Shown: positions 10,994-21,904 of the stretch, one piece after another | Numbering within the stretch: position 1 is the first letter of the stretch | Layout of the letters: each line of letters opens with the position of its first letter | Source of the DNA: Curvularia sp. ZM96 | Taxonomy: Eukaryota; Ascomycota; Dothideomycetes; Pleosporales; Pleosporaceae | Length of the DNA stretch: 64,000 nucleotides | Reading direction: 5' to 3' | Assembly (NCBI GenBank): GCA_022457065.1 | Contig: JAJGBQ010000008.1 | Span: forward strand, 62,001-126,000 | Notes under the pieces: model-generated | What the model was told of the DNA's origin: nothing | What the model saw: the letters and a program-made list of their open reading frames with translations, nothing else | Database searches by the model: none | Position numbers and translations under genes: made by a program

Positions 10994-11275
10994 TACACTG
11001 TCATGCATTTGCAGCTTCCACTTTGCACACGCGGCTTACTTGTCATCCCACGCGGAACATGGACCCGCCTAGCATGCGCTTACCCGGAAAATTTTTAGGC
11101 TCTATAGATATGACACATTGATTGATCTGAGCGTCTGAAAAAAGATCGACCCATGGCATTGCTGATAGAAACTAGTACAATTTGGGTAAGGTCACCACTA
11201 AGCGAGAGTGACTTAGCGCGGGATCAAAGGTTACCTGCTTACAGAAACCGGAAGCTGCAAGTGCAAGAGAGTGTA
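10994..11275. repeat. MITE family 1, copy 1 (about 280 bp)
   Basis: Ends in inverted repeats of the type TACACTCTCATGCACTTGCA / TGCAAGTGCA...GAGTGTA. Copies with similar ends and internal words (ACCCATGACATCGCTGAT, CTGCTTACAGAAGCCGGAAG) lie at 16752-17032 and 22490-22755. All three copies fall inside the RiPP cluster region. Non-coding. Confidence 0.7.
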
Positions 11276-11556
11276 TGTACTCCGTAGGCCAATATCAGAT
11301 CTGAATATCTGTTAGATACGTCACAGGCTGCACATATGACACCACCAAGTAAGATCTTTCAGATTGAATTATATCATAGACCCCTGACATAATGTATACG
11401 TATTTCATATGAAGCTAGAACAAGCCTTGACAGTTATGTAACCTTCAAGTGTTTCATATTCTAACTACCAAATCCATAGTTTGAATTGACTACATCAGGG
11501 AGGCTTTCCAATGGCCCGATATGAGAATCTACCATTAGAGCAGTGTATCAGCCCGT
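11276..11556. other. 3' flank of the precursor gene
   Basis: No coding signal. It holds the precursor's 3' UTR and terminator region. Confidence 0.3.
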
Positions 11557-11982
11557 CTAGTCACGCTTCTTGAAGTTGTAGTAGGCAAAGTTGGGGTCGG
11601 GGTCCGCAGTGTCGTCAGCTGACTTCTTTACCTCCTCTCGCTTGAAGTTGTAGTAGGCAAAGTTGGGGTCGGGGTCCGCAGTGTCGTCAGCTGACTTCTT
11701 TACCTCCTCTCGCTTGAAGTTGTAGTAGGCAAAGTTGGGGTCGGGGTCCGCAGTGTCGTCAGCTGACTTCTTTACCTCCTCTCGCTTGAAGTTGTAGTAG
11801 GCAAAGTTGGGATCAGGATCAGCCGCGGTAGATACAGTATTCTTTACATCTTCGTTGGCTATATCATTTTAATCAGCCCCAACAACTCGATTTGGAGAAC
11901 TTTGACACATACGAACGGGAACGGCATTAGCCCCAAGAGCCGCAAGAAGGAGTACAGTTGGCTGAAGCTTGTACAACTGCAT
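11557..11982 (-). CDS. RiPP (dikaritin-type) precursor with four NFAYYNF cores
   Basis: Two exons, 11982-11913 and 11858-11557, with a 54-bp intron (GTATGT...ATATAG, phase 1), give 123 aa. The signal peptide is MQLYKLQPTVLLLAALGANA, then a short leader. Four copies of DPDPNFAYYNFK follow, each ending in a basic pair (KR three times, KKR at the last). Between cores lies the spacer REEVKKSADDTA. This is the layout of UstA/PhomA-type precursors: signal peptide, acidic spacers, identical cores with Tyr or Phe, and Kex2 sites. Four copies of one core imply one main product; the adjacent Tyr residues are candidate sites for UstYa oxidation. The frame was confirmed by the intron and by the stop directly after KRD. 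The exact core ends and the product are inferred. Confidence 0.85.
11569..11784 (-). repeat. Three identical 72-bp tandem units inside the precursor gene
   Basis: Units at 11569-11640, 11641-11712 and 11713-11784 are identical base for base and encode 24 aa each. A fourth unit begins at 11785 (the N-terminal core). It keeps the core codons but diverges from the acidic DPDP codons on (GAT CCT GAT instead of GAC CCC GAC). Confidence 0.95.
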
Positions 11983-12440
11983 GTTAGGTATGTCTATTTC
12001 AATTTGGATGTTTATGAGGTAAAGAAAAAAAGTCGAATAATGCTTATCGATGTCTTGTTCACACTGCATAGTGAATGGCACTTAAATATTTCGACAGCTC
12101 ACTAAAGGCTTACATCTATGGCAAAGTTTCGGCGCTATACCGGCCACTGGTTGAAGATCACTTACTGCATACCGCTTGCATGATATGAATCTAGCCCTGA
12201 CCCACACGGAGTAAGCTTCCGTATCACGGGCGTAATATAAATCTAATTTGTCTCGATCTGGACGTGCGACCGAGGTTCGAGGCTATCGATGCATGTGGAA
12301 ATCAACCCAAAAACTAGTGCCTCTAGGCCCCACCTCTGGTTAATTTCATGGGAAGGCATATGGCAGATAAATCTTCAATTTTACTTGGTTTCACTCGGAT
12401 ACTATCACTTAGATTCTTACGACTTATTCCTTGCTCAGCC
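11983..12440. promoter_or_regulatory. Shared upstream region of precursor and gene B
   Basis: This 458-bp gap separates two divergent start codons, a common arrangement for co-regulated cluster genes. No specific binding motif is identified by eye. Confidence 0.3.
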
Positions 12441-13154
12441 ATGCCCTCGAAAAATTCTCACCGTTACCAACCGGTTTCCTCTATAGACCTGGAAAATGCT
12501 ACGGAGATCCATAGCGCAAAATCTTCAAACCCGAGTTCTCTGCGGCAGTGGCATACGATATCTATAGTAATGGCGTCTGCCATTATAATCGCTATTATCA
12601 CGATCATTGTTCACATCAGCGGAGCGGATTTATATCTGAAGGATATTGAACAGCAAAACTTGGGAAATCTCACTTTCAATCACTGCGGAACCACGGCAGA
12701 GGAAGCGCGTAAACGAGGATGTCAATTCGAGATGCACAACTTCGCTTGGGTACCACCGCAATGTTACGATAAAGAACTCGGCCACGACTGGAATTCCTAC
12801 AATGGTTGGGAATTTTCCTGGACAGCAAATGATAGCTCTGCAACTAATGCGTCATTTATCCAAGAGTGCCGCAATGGTAATATCGAGGCTGCTTGGGTTC
12901 CGTGGTATCAACACATGGCACATTGCTCATTTATTTTAAAGAAGTATCTTCGTTCTGTTATGTTCGATCGGCCAATGGACAACTGGACTTCGGACTGGCA
13001 TCATAATGAGCATTGTACAAACATGATGGCACGTCCGAACGTCAACCCCTACCTTTTCAACAGTCTTCTACATCTAAAGTTTCCAGTTTGCGATTATACA
13101 TGGAAGACGAATCGACCGGAATCAATGGAGGTGAAGCCTTTATATCATGATTAA
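12441..13154 (+). CDS. UstYa-like (DUF3328-related) oxidase, gene B
   Basis: Single-exon, 237 aa from the ATG at 12441. An upstream in-frame ATG at 12348 would add 31 residues with no family match. One membrane segment lies at about residues 38-60 (ISIVMASAIIIAIITIIVHI). The lumenal part has the block CGTTAEEARKRGCQFEMHNF (82-101) and WVPPQC, then HMAHC at 158-162 and HNEHC at 188-192. These paired HxxHC motifs are the expected metal-binding residues of UstYa-type oxidases. Several N-glycosylation sequons (NLT, NDS, NAS, NWT) fit a lumenal location. It is the closest relative of gene A in the window. It is divergently transcribed from the precursor gene, about 460 bp away, so the two may share a promoter region. 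Confidence 0.82.
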   Translation: MPSKNSHRYQPVSSIDLENATEIHSAKSSNPSSLRQWHTISIVMASAIIIAIITIIVHISGADLYLKDIEQQNLGNLTFNHCGTTAEEARKRGCQFEMHNFAWVPPQCYDKELGHDWNSYNGWEFSWTANDSSATNASFIQECRNGNIEAAWVPWYQHMAHCSFILKKYLRSVMFDRPMDNWTSDWHHNEHCTNMMARPNVNPYLFNSLLHLKFPVCDYTWKTNRPESMEVKPLYHD

Positions 13155-13207
13155 GCAAAGGATGTAGCAAATAATGTATTGTAATTAAAGTCGTTAAATA
13201 TGACCAA

Positions 13208-14331
13208 CTATTGAACAAATTCATTGGAACGGTCATTCTCAGCCCAGTCTTTAGGGAGGGGATGTTCCTTTGTCATGACCTTCCAACTCGAATAATCTTT
13301 CACTTCACCGTTCTCTACAACCTTCCGATTGTCTGACCACTTCCAATCAACCCATCGATTTGCGGCCCACTGCTTAACTTTATCAAAGTTGCGACAAACG
13401 TGGGTTACTGTTATCTTTGGTACTACAGACTTGATTTCGTCGCTCCACTCGTAGTGCATAGGCGTCACATCTGCATTACACATCAACGACTGCCTGATCG
13501 ACTCAATGCAGTGATCTGATCATTGGTCAGTTCCAAAATCATCGCGTCGCTAATGATTGCTGAAAAACGCACCGACATGAAGCCATGGGACGTAGTTAAC
13601 CGTCCCATCTGACCGGAGAAGGGTAATGTTGTATCTTCTTGGATAAAACGATTTGCGTATAGTATCCTGTTGTGTCTATTTAGAAAATCTGTAGACCAGA
13701 AGTCCCGATCTCCTCGTACCAAACAATGTAATTGGTGAAAAACATCTAGGCCAATCATATATTTATCTTCCAGCCCAACGATGGGGACGTGTATCGACTG
13801 GTTGTACAGCATACTGTTTTCTTTAGGGCTGATTTGGATCGTTCGACCCTCTGTACTTTGTTATTGAACCGCCAATGCATAGAAGATTTTAAGGCTTACT
13901 CGAGTGTAGTTCTTCCCATAGAGCATCTTGGTGATCGTCCGGCCAACCCTGATATTCTGAAGGCATTCTCCCAAAGTCAGAGAAAAACGTACGGGTCTCA
14001 TACTGGATCGCGCTATACGCTGGTGCTGTGTATATATTAGATGAAAGACTGGCAGATAAGAATTGCAGACTGTACAGTAAATGTTCGACACAGCAAGAGA
14101 TTGGGGAGGACTGTTCTTCAGGTAGAGTAAAGCTGACAAGAGAATCAAGTTTGTGAAACAAGACAAAAACAACCCCCATCGGAATGTTCTCTTGGGATTT
14201 GTGGCACGCCTCGATAGGACTTCTTCATCAAGAAGTGTTGTTGCTGTTTCTTCATAATCACAGTTGGAATGATGCATGGCCGTAATTCTTTTCGAGTAAT
14301 TGAATAAAGACCTTGGTTTGACGGGCCGCAT
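13208..14331 (-). CDS. UstYa family oxidase (DUF3328), gene C, five exons
   Basis: Exons 14331-14090, 14048-13900, 13850-13720, 13666-13573 and 13515-13208 join in frame to 307 aa. An ATG at 14277 is an alternative start. A membrane segment follows the N-terminal 50 residues (FLSCFTNLILLSALLYL). Then come SAIQYETRTFF, DALWEEL, VFHQLHCL (first HxxHC) and, across the last intron, DHCIESIRQSLMCNADVTP, the canonical second UstYa motif. Spliced reading is needed: unspliced, the motif is split between frames. Conservation of both motifs across three introns shows the gene is intact. It is transcribed towards gene B, with only 53 bp between their stop codons. Expected role: oxidative cyclisation of the precursor's core peptides. 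Confidence 0.85.
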
Positions 14332-14601
14332 CTGCGCAGAATTTCAAATGAACCACTTTGGAGCGGTTGTCTCGGATGACGCACCAAGTGCCGGCTTGGT
14401 TTGAGGCCTTCTATCGAAACTTTGTTGAGAAAATGGCGGTCTGTTAAACATCCTTGTTATGTCTCGTAAGCACTAATTTATTCGGCCCTTCTATGCGCGG
14501 CCTAGAGATGGTATACTACGGCGGCAGCAGGTCGCAGGCCAAAGTTTTGTAGGTGGATTAGTTATACAGCTTTTGTTCGGTTAAACTTTAGAAGTGCTAA
14601 A

Positions 14602-15042
14602 GGCTGGCGTGATTTGTCCCCCCGTTTTTGAGATTTGTCCCCCGCCGAAGTACCGAAAATGGCAGCTCTTACGCTGCGCAATGCAATTTCATCGCAACAC
14701 CACGTGTAATTTTTATGTTTAAAGCTGGAAACGCGTTTCGCATACACGAAAGTACCTCTCCTCTAAGTTTTGCGAATTTGCAAAGCGACAGGAACAAGTC
14801 AAATCGAGTTGAAGTTGGCGATTTCTTCCAAGATATCACCAACTTTAGCATGCAATTAGATCACAACACAGACCAAATTTAAGTCTCAAACTTTTAGGGA
14901 AGCTTTGCGAGGCCCTAGAGTGTTATATAGCGTTCAAAAATCCACTTACAATCTTGCTGGTGTTAAGCTGTGTGGATGTAAAGCAATTTGGTACTTCGGC
15001 GGGGGACAAATCTCAAAAACGGGGGGACAAATCACGCCAGCC
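14602..15042. mobile_element. 441-bp MITE of MULE type, copy 1, with 9-bp target duplication
   Basis: Perfect terminal inverted repeats of about 53 bp start GGCTGGCGTGATTTGTCC. The element is flanked by AGTGCTAAA at 14593-14601 and again at 15043-15051. A 9-bp duplication and long TIRs point to Mutator-like mobilisation. A second copy of exactly the same length lies at 54563-55003. It has no coding capacity. Confidence 0.9.
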
Positions 15043-15051
15043 AGTGCTAAA

Positions 15052-15760
15052 ACCTCTTAACTGGTCAAGATACAACACTGTGATTAGCCTTGGTAGCGTA
15101 TGTAATCACTAATTTTAGCGCAGTCTCACCCCTTGCCACATCCTCATCTACAAAACGTTAGCCTGCGACCATAGTACGTTCTTACTTGTACTTACTAAGA
15201 GAAAGCTACATCACTCTCAGATTCCTAGCAGCCTGCACGGTGTCTTCTTACAACGCTAAGCTCCGGGATGCCTTTAATAAGGTTAGCGCTGAGCAAAGCT
15301 ATTGGCGAAACCAAACAGGCCCTTAATATAATATCCCGCGCGCCAGCACGAACGTATGGAAAGAGCTATCCGATCGATCCGCGCAGGGCAAATCACAGAC
15401 CACTGGGGCATGAAGATCACCAATCCACAGGTGATATTGTTTTCACCATAGCGAATTTTTACTAGACAACCCGCTCCTTGCAACACCGCGTTGCATCCGT
15501 CCTAAAGAATGTTGACGGAAGTTGTTCGGAGATACTTATTACATCCAACATTGCCCTTGCACTTCGGCCTAGCTGCGGTAACTCAAATTTCTCCATCCAC
15601 TACTATTTTATCTATCATTCGAGCTAGCCCTAGAAATCAGCCAACGTTGTTACGAATAAATCATAAAACCATCACACATATTTGGCGGTCGCTCATTTCG
15701 AAAGCCATCCTTCTCGACCTGTTGGCACGTGTTCCATTTGCGAATAAATAATATCTCGCC
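15052..15760. other. Upstream region of UstYa gene D
   Basis: No gene supported. Short frames at 15268-15751 have no features. It presumably contains the promoter of the gene at 15761. Confidence 0.35.
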
Positions 15761-16640
15761 ATGTCTGGAAGGTATTCTAGGGAATCATCGTCGGACGAAT
15801 TTACATCCTTCATACAGCAAAAATCGAACGCCCGTAGTAGGACCTACGTGTTTTGGAAGTGGATGCGAATTTCCACCAATGTGTTTATCTTTATCTTCCT
15901 TGTCGCTATCTTGGGACTGCTTATGCAGTTTAGATTAGAAACCGATTTTGGGGGAGACGTCAATCATTTTGTTCCAAGATGTAAGGCATATTTAACACTT
16001 ACAATAACTAATGTGATCTGAATCTAACAGTATCTTTAGTCTCCGAAGAACGTATCAAGTTTGAACCGCAGTTGAACATCTTCACGTTGAACTACACATC
16101 TAGTGAAGAAGCGCGAACTGTGAGACAGAGGTGGCAAGATTTACTACCTAGTACGTATACCGTAACTTACGAAGAAGCTTTGACTTTCTAGGTTAAGGGA
16201 TCTGACATTTGCATTTAGAAGGTGGTGGCAATATCCACGTCCCCGAACACAATCGTTATAAAGACTTGAGTGAGCCTTTCCTTGACCCTAGTGGTACACC
16301 TTTGTGGAAAGTTTCTTGGACACATCAGCTACACTGTCTCTATTACATCATGGATGCCTACGATCAGGTGATAAGATATGGCTCCAAAGGAACCGAAAAC
16401 CAAGTTGAAGAAGGTCATAGTTCAGTTCACACGAACCACTGCTTCGACTATCTTCGGCAAGCAATCCTCTGTAACAGCGATATGACATTGGAAGGTGGTA
16501 CAAGACCTGGAGACCATAAGGGAACAAACGGATTTGGTCACCTACATTCTTGCAGGAACAACAAGGAAGCAGTGCAGTGGATTGAGGACTACAGGGTATC
16601 GGACAAGCGCTTCATTATCGATATTAACGCACCTGTTTGA
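15761..16640 (+). CDS. UstYa family oxidase (DUF3328), gene D, three exons
   Basis: Exons 15761-15980, 16031-16150 and 16219-16640 join in frame to 253 aa. The order is a 36-residue cytoplasmic tail, a membrane segment (FIFIFLVAILGLLMQF), the RWQDLLPKGGG box typical of this subfamily, then THQLHCLYYIMDAY and NHCFDYLRQAILCNSDMTLE. These are the two canonical HxxHC-type motifs. The C-terminus keeps the family's HSCRN and Trp region. It is the best-conserved UstYa protein here and is apparently intact. It lies right of gene C across a MITE, and runs in the same direction as gene E. Confidence 0.88.
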
Positions 16641-16751
16641 TTAGTATCTGTCAAGATTTCCCAACGAATAGAAATTTATGTGGGTATGACACAAATTGAT
16701 GATTACACACTAGCTCGTTGTGTGAGAAAGGGGTTTGTTGTACAGAGTAGA

Positions 16752-17032
16752 TACACTCTCATGCACTTGCAGCTTCCGCTTTGCACACGCGGCTCAATTG
16801 TCATCTCGCATAGGCCATCAATTCTCCCAGTATACGCTTGCTCAGAAGAGGCATGACTCCATAGATATCTCCGTTTGATTGGCCAGAGTATCGAGAAGAA
16901 GATTGACCCATGACATCGCTGATAAGAGCTGGCACTATGCAGGTAAGATCACCATTGAATGAGAGAGGCTTAGCATGGGAACAAAAGTCGTCTGCTTACA
17001 GAAGCCGGAAGCTGCAAGTGCATAAAAGTGTA
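16752..17032. repeat. MITE family 1, copy 2 (281 bp)
   Basis: Ends TACACTCTCATGCACTTGCA and GCTGCAAGTGCATAAAAGTGTA form terminal inverted repeats. It is related along its whole length to 10994-11275. It lies between UstYa genes D and E. Confidence 0.75.
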
Positions 17033-17203
17033 CTATAAGATGACTTAAACCTTGTTTAGCGGGGCATGCTGAAGCTCCCTCATATTTCTTCTGGAACATG
17101 TGACCATGCCGTCTCATTGAATTTCCGTTTATCGGGCCCTCACATTAACAATACGTCATAATGTCAGGGATTAGCCATGTAGATTCAAGCCGCGCCTATC
17201 ATG

Positions 17204-17401
17204 TACAGTCGTTAGCGATTGCGGCTTCACCCTTACGCACAGTTGCGCAACGGATTTGAGCAGTCCCACCTTCCTTATGTAGCTTAGTACAAGAAGTCAG
17301 CTGCAGAACCATCGGTGTGATTGGTCAATCCTCAATCTTCTGATGACTGGACTTTTGGAACGCTGCCTACAGGGGTGAAGCCGCAATCGCTAGCGACTGT
17401 A
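17204..17401. repeat. MITE family 2, copy 1 (198 bp)
   Basis: Ends TACAGTCGTTAGCGATTGCG and CGCAATCGCTAGCGACTGTA are inverted repeats starting and ending in TA. A second copy of the same length lies inverted at 63360-63557. It sits in the gap between UstYa genes D and E. Confidence 0.8.
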
Positions 17402-17404
17402 TAC

Positions 17405-17478
17405 CCCTACCGACTAGCGTTTGTAGCCCTTTCGGCTCGGCCGCCGGGCGTAAATAAATTGTGTGTGTGTGTGTATAC
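17405..17478 (+). repeat. Short LINE 3' tail fragment
   Basis: This matches the reverse complement of about 9270-9335: the words GGCTCGGCCGCCGGGCGTAA and ATAAATTGTGTGTGTG. It ends in a TG run. It is probably a severely 5'-truncated insertion of the same LINE family. Confidence 0.6.
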
Positions 17479-17755
17479 CCCTACCCCATTTAGCGGTGTA
17501 CAGTACAATACCCTGAATCACGGTGGTAAGCTCGGTATGATTTCCTGCTTTTCGGTTCAGCCCCACCACTCATCCGTCCACCTCCGTCCCTGATGTTACG
17601 ATAACTCCATCCAAGGTTTCAAGAAACGTACGTGGAGAACGTAGTAGCACTAGTTTAAGTACATGCTTAGAATAACTATCCGAAAATCTTAGTCAGCTAG
17701 ATGCATATATTTGTCGTTGACTTCTGGACAGGTCACGCCTTACTCCACTTCGAAG

Positions 17756-18696
17756 ATGGACTCTGATCCAGAGGGATGCTGCTCTTCTACTGAAACACTG
17801 AATTCCCCACGCGCATGGAACGACGATGAGAAAAGTTCGCTTATCCATCAATCTCATGGGGAAATAGCTACTCGTAAACAGAGGAAGTATGGATATATAT
17901 GGCGTGGGCTTTCGTACATCATTGTTATCCTTCTCACCACTCTCATCTCAACCATCATCTCCACTAAAGGACGCACTGGATCTGAGTGCTCGTGTTCATT
18001 AGATGCAATGTGTAAGCTAATGACGCACATTTATACCTAGACACTAACGTATACAGCTTCTTCTGGCCATCTTCAGTCGGATTCAGTTATGGCTGATTTA
18101 GCTTCTGATGCAACGGTAGAGAAGGCATTTTTACACGAAGGGGAGTTACAAAAAGCTTGGAATGCATTAGCTGAACGTTCCGATGGTGCCACCGTTGTTG
18201 TTCCTGAGAAATTTGGATATGAGCGAGGAATCCTTCCCGAGTCACCAAGGGTTACTCGTAATGGAATCTCAGGGTTTCTGGTTACCTTGGACAGCATGCA
18301 TCAAGCCCATTGTGTGGTAATATCCATATATTCCTATCCTTAAGTGACCAAATACTGATAGACATCATAGGATGCTGCGTGGCGTCGTCTCTGGTTCAAT
18401 CACGAGGACGACAAATTGAACGGCCCAATGGCGAAGGCCAACATCTCAGATGAGTGGTACAAAAATCACATCAGTAAGAATAGCCCCAAATCTGAAGAAA
18501 TTGCTGAGTCAACCTAACCTTTTTAGCACACTGTTTGAAGATCTTAAAACAGTCGGTTCTTTGCAAGATGAATATGGATATGACAATGGGATATATTCAG
18601 TGGAACAAGTCAAGTCCAGATGACTTTATCCACTTCGAGAAGAATTACCTGTGCAAAAACTACACTGACGTACTTGGATGGATTAAAAACGATTAG
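17756..18696 (+). CDS. UstYa family oxidase (DUF3328), gene E, four exons
   Basis: Exons 17756-18011, 18057-18316, 18371-18473 and 18527-18696 join in frame to 262 aa. An upstream in-frame ATG at 17711 would add 15 residues. A membrane segment lies near residues 53-72 (LSYIIVILLTTLISTIIST). After a lumenal region with ALAERSDGATVVVPE come HQAHCVDAAWRRLW (first motif) and, across the last intron, NHITHCLKILKQSVLCKMNM (second motif). The central Leu of the usual HQLHC is Ala here; the metal-binding residues are kept. All introns are GT...AG and in frame, so the gene looks functional. It is the right-most UstYa gene, upstream of the transporter. Confidence 0.85.
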
Positions 18697-18776
18697 TTAT
18701 GAATCCGAAAGAATTGGCTTACCTCTCACATACTATTTCTTCGCATGCCGCGTTTAAAATCATGGCAGACTATCAT

Positions 18777-19200
18777 GGTGTTAGAAGGGGTTGGGCTATA
18801 CTTCTGGTCTCAATCCGAGTTAGGTTGAGGTAACTGAAAGCGGTGGGCTGTGCGATTGCCTGGCAGTTTTGGTGAGAAAGATTTATAGGATTGCAACTGA
18901 TAGTAAGGACGATCAGTTCTAGACTAGATGGAAAAACTAAGTACAACTCTGTGTAAGAAAGGAACCTATAAGAGTTGACTACAACGAGTGTAGTGAGATC
19001 CGTCCGTCTTTTATACTCATGGCCTCCAGTCCTGTCCTCTCTGAGATTCAGAGTTGCCAACATCCCTAAGAAGTGTCTTACTGGGAGGAAGTGACATCCC
19101 GTTTCCTCATGGCCTCCCTTCCTTGGCGGAAGGCAAGGTCACGTGATCGTCACCCGGCGATAATCACAATCTTCTGACGTGAACGGGTGTTGAACCTCAA
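18777..19200 (+). repeat. LTR-like sequence
   Basis: Begins TGTTAGAAGGGGTTGGGCT. The first ~70 bp resemble 5133-5207. It carries no gene-like frame and may be a solo LTR. The 3' boundary is uncertain. Confidence 0.35.
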
Positions 19201-20022
19201 CCACTCGTCGTGCAACAAGCAAGTAATCCTTCTTGTTACTTGTAACGCATGGCTCCCGAGCTTCATAGAAGAGCTTGAGCTCCTAAGAAGAGGTATGCAG
19301 TGTCTTGTAGGATTGTTATTAGCAGAATTACAATGGGCTGGAGCCCTTTGCTCTGTTACCTTCGTTCACGACATTGGCGTTTCTTTCTTACCTGCCCCGA
19401 TGCCCAATTTGACAATCAGCTTTACTATTTCTCTGCTCTTATGTATTTAGATAGTTACGTAGCCTAGAAGCGAAGCTCTCTATCAACATAATCTCGTTAT
19501 ACCTAGTACTATCTTTGGCATAGGTTCGTGGGTTCAGCTCTCCACAAAAATACCATCACTGATACATTGGTTTCAGGTTGTTAACTTTTCCAACGAGAAT
19601 AATCATGTCGAAATGAGGTCCCTTTAGTAGTACGGTATGGCTGACAGAAGTAATCAAATACGAGAAAGAGTTTTTACAAAATGGATTTGATTATCCCAGC
19701 ATCTTTTGTTTGACATGTGAATTGGTCAACAATGTACATTGCATTTACAAACGCCGTCAAGACCACCGCGACATCTTCCTTTTTTCCAAGTGAGTAGCTA
19801 CATTTTCTTCATGGGACCTAAAGGCTCTTTTCAACCAACCTGGATTGAACTCAAATGTTCACAACAAATCCTTCTATGAATCTCTGAAAGATAGAGCTCA
19901 CATTCAATCTAGATCCAACACCTTGAACAAAAGACTTTCTTACGTATCTGACACGTACTTCTGAAGGTATCCTACTATAGTAAAATTCTTTTGGCTAATT
20001 GCTTTTACTACTTCTTTCCTAC
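19201..20022. other. Intergenic, 3' side of the MFS gene
   Basis: An 87-codon plus frame at 19187-19450 has no domain. Nothing else is recognised. Confidence 0.35.
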
Positions 20023-21904
20023 TTAGCTACTAAAACTGTCCTCTTCTTTTATAAATGTATTCATGCCGATTGCGATCATGCCTACTAGAGCGCTAAGCCA
20101 GAACGGTAGACCAGTTAGGTTCCAATCTAAACCATATGCAAGGAGAACACCTGATAAAGCTGAGCTACACGCCCTGGTTGCTGTAGAGACAATGAAGGCA
20201 ATGCTCTGAGTTTTTGCTAGGGTAGAGGGATGTGGTGATGATTGTGCTACAAGCATGAGCTGGCAAACCATCACGCAGCCTACAAAAAGGCCTGTTACAG
20301 TAGCGAGGAATATTATAAACCCCCAGATGATAAATCCAGTTTTTTCTGGGGATGAAGGTGTGCTCGAAGGCAGAACGGCGAAGTATGGATACAGAAACCA
20401 TATCGAGGGGAATGTGAACATGAAGTACCTCCAGGTTTTCAGTACTCCCAGGCTCTGGATGATTCGAGGATATAACAATAGCTGAAATGGCAGCCCCAAA
20501 ATGCCTACCATGAAACTTGACCGTAAGCATTGTGCCGAAATTCATGGTCTTGGGGAGCTGAGTCGTAGGGATACGTACCAAATACACACGTGGTCCACGC
20601 GAGTGAGCTTGGTTTGAATCCAGCACCGCCACTGAATTGAAACGGCAACATCATTTGACGTTCCTGCTCTTCGGTTGCCACAGGAAAACTCAACAGATTG
20701 TTCATGGCGTCACTGGTTACGCCTACTTGTATGTCCAGAAGAACCCCTGCCAATAGCACAAGCATTATCTTCTTGGTAAACGTCCGAGATGTTGGCAACA
20801 AATACTCTGTCTTGTTCCCGATTACATTTCCCTCTGAAATAGAGTTTGATCGCATTGATGAGTTGCTTTGATCATCATCTTCCGTTCTATTCAAAAACTC
20901 CATTTCTCTATCTTCATCGATCTCAACAGGGATTGCTTCATAATGTGCCAGTTCATTTCTAGTTGAGCTGAAGACCAATGAAACAAGCCTTCGGCAGACT
21001 GCGATTCCGGGGTCGTATCTTTTACGTAAGGGTTCTAAGGTCTTCTTTGGTTAGAACAAATGTATGTCAAGACAAACACTGACACTACTTACCTCCTCAA
21101 GAAAGAAGAAGGTTGCTAACAGTGGTACTAGTAGCAGCGCGGAGTTGATTAAAGGTGGTAATGCATAGGGATATCTCTCTAGCAAGGATTGGTTGTTGAT
21201 TTGTGTTTGAGGATTGGCTTCGACTGTCAAGCCTGCTATGAGTGGGCCAAGGACTGATGCAAGACTTGTGCATATCGGCAGCAATATAAATGCTCTAGCT
21301 TGGAACCTGTACATATAGAGATTAGAAGCTATAAAGGCAGAAATTGCATTCACACGAAGCATAAGTTGATCTCAAGGTATAAAGGGGAAAACTTGCCGCT
21401 TTTGTGGTACTATCTCAGAAACTAGCGTCCTCACAATAGCTGTGTTATTATTTGAGAAACCTTGTGCAGCCTGAACAATGAGAACTTGTTTATAATTTGA
21501 AACGAAGCAAAGAGATAGACTGCTGATAACTGGTTAAAATTGGAATTGATTAGCGTAGTGCTTTTCGTAAGACATAGCGGGGGGTGGGTGATTGTTGACG
21601 AACATGAGCAGCTCAAGGCGACAAGCAAGGCAAGTTTCCTTCCACCTAGCGGTGAGTCTGCGATGCGACCCCAGAGGAACGACGAAACACACTGAGTCAG
21701 CATATAAACTGACCGAAGATTCGATGCCTGTCTTATGATCTCGTCATCTGGTAAGCTTGGGTCGAAATGTCGAAGCTGGTAAAAGATATATGAGTTGAAG
21801 CAGAATACTGTGATAGGCTCAGTTATTCGGATCGTGCATAGAACGAACAACTGCCCTTTTTGTGGCAAAGAAGCCCAGCTAGACCGTTTGTATCGATTTG
21901 CCAT
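20023..21904 (-). CDS. MFS transporter, multi-exon
   Basis: The minus strand encodes a major facilitator protein across several exons. The N-terminal exon (from 21904) has ITVFCFNSYIFYQL and the loop motif WGRIADSPLGGRKLALL. The next segment reads QAAQGFSNNNTAIVRTLVSEIVPQKR, then FQARAFILLPICTSLASVLGP. After a long acidic/Ser loop come IMLVLLAGVLLD and, across an intron near 20509-20580, GILGLPFQLLLYPRI. The end is KTWRYF through GMNTFIKEEDSFSS. This is the layout of fungal drug/proton-antiporter-like MFS proteins with two six-helix halves. Exon joins at the centre (about 21360-21640) were not fully resolved, but no unavoidable break is seen. Next to the UstYa genes its likely role is export of the cyclic peptide or self-protection. 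Confidence 0.78.

Noticed and set aside
9652..11046. 464-aa frame as a complete RNase H gene
   Set aside because: Its first codons are inside a MITE and the protein starts mid-LINE; it is a 5'-truncated retroelement.
11557..11982. A link to victorin because of the peptide-repeat layout
   Set aside because: The core differs from any core I can recall, and nothing else in the window supports the identity.
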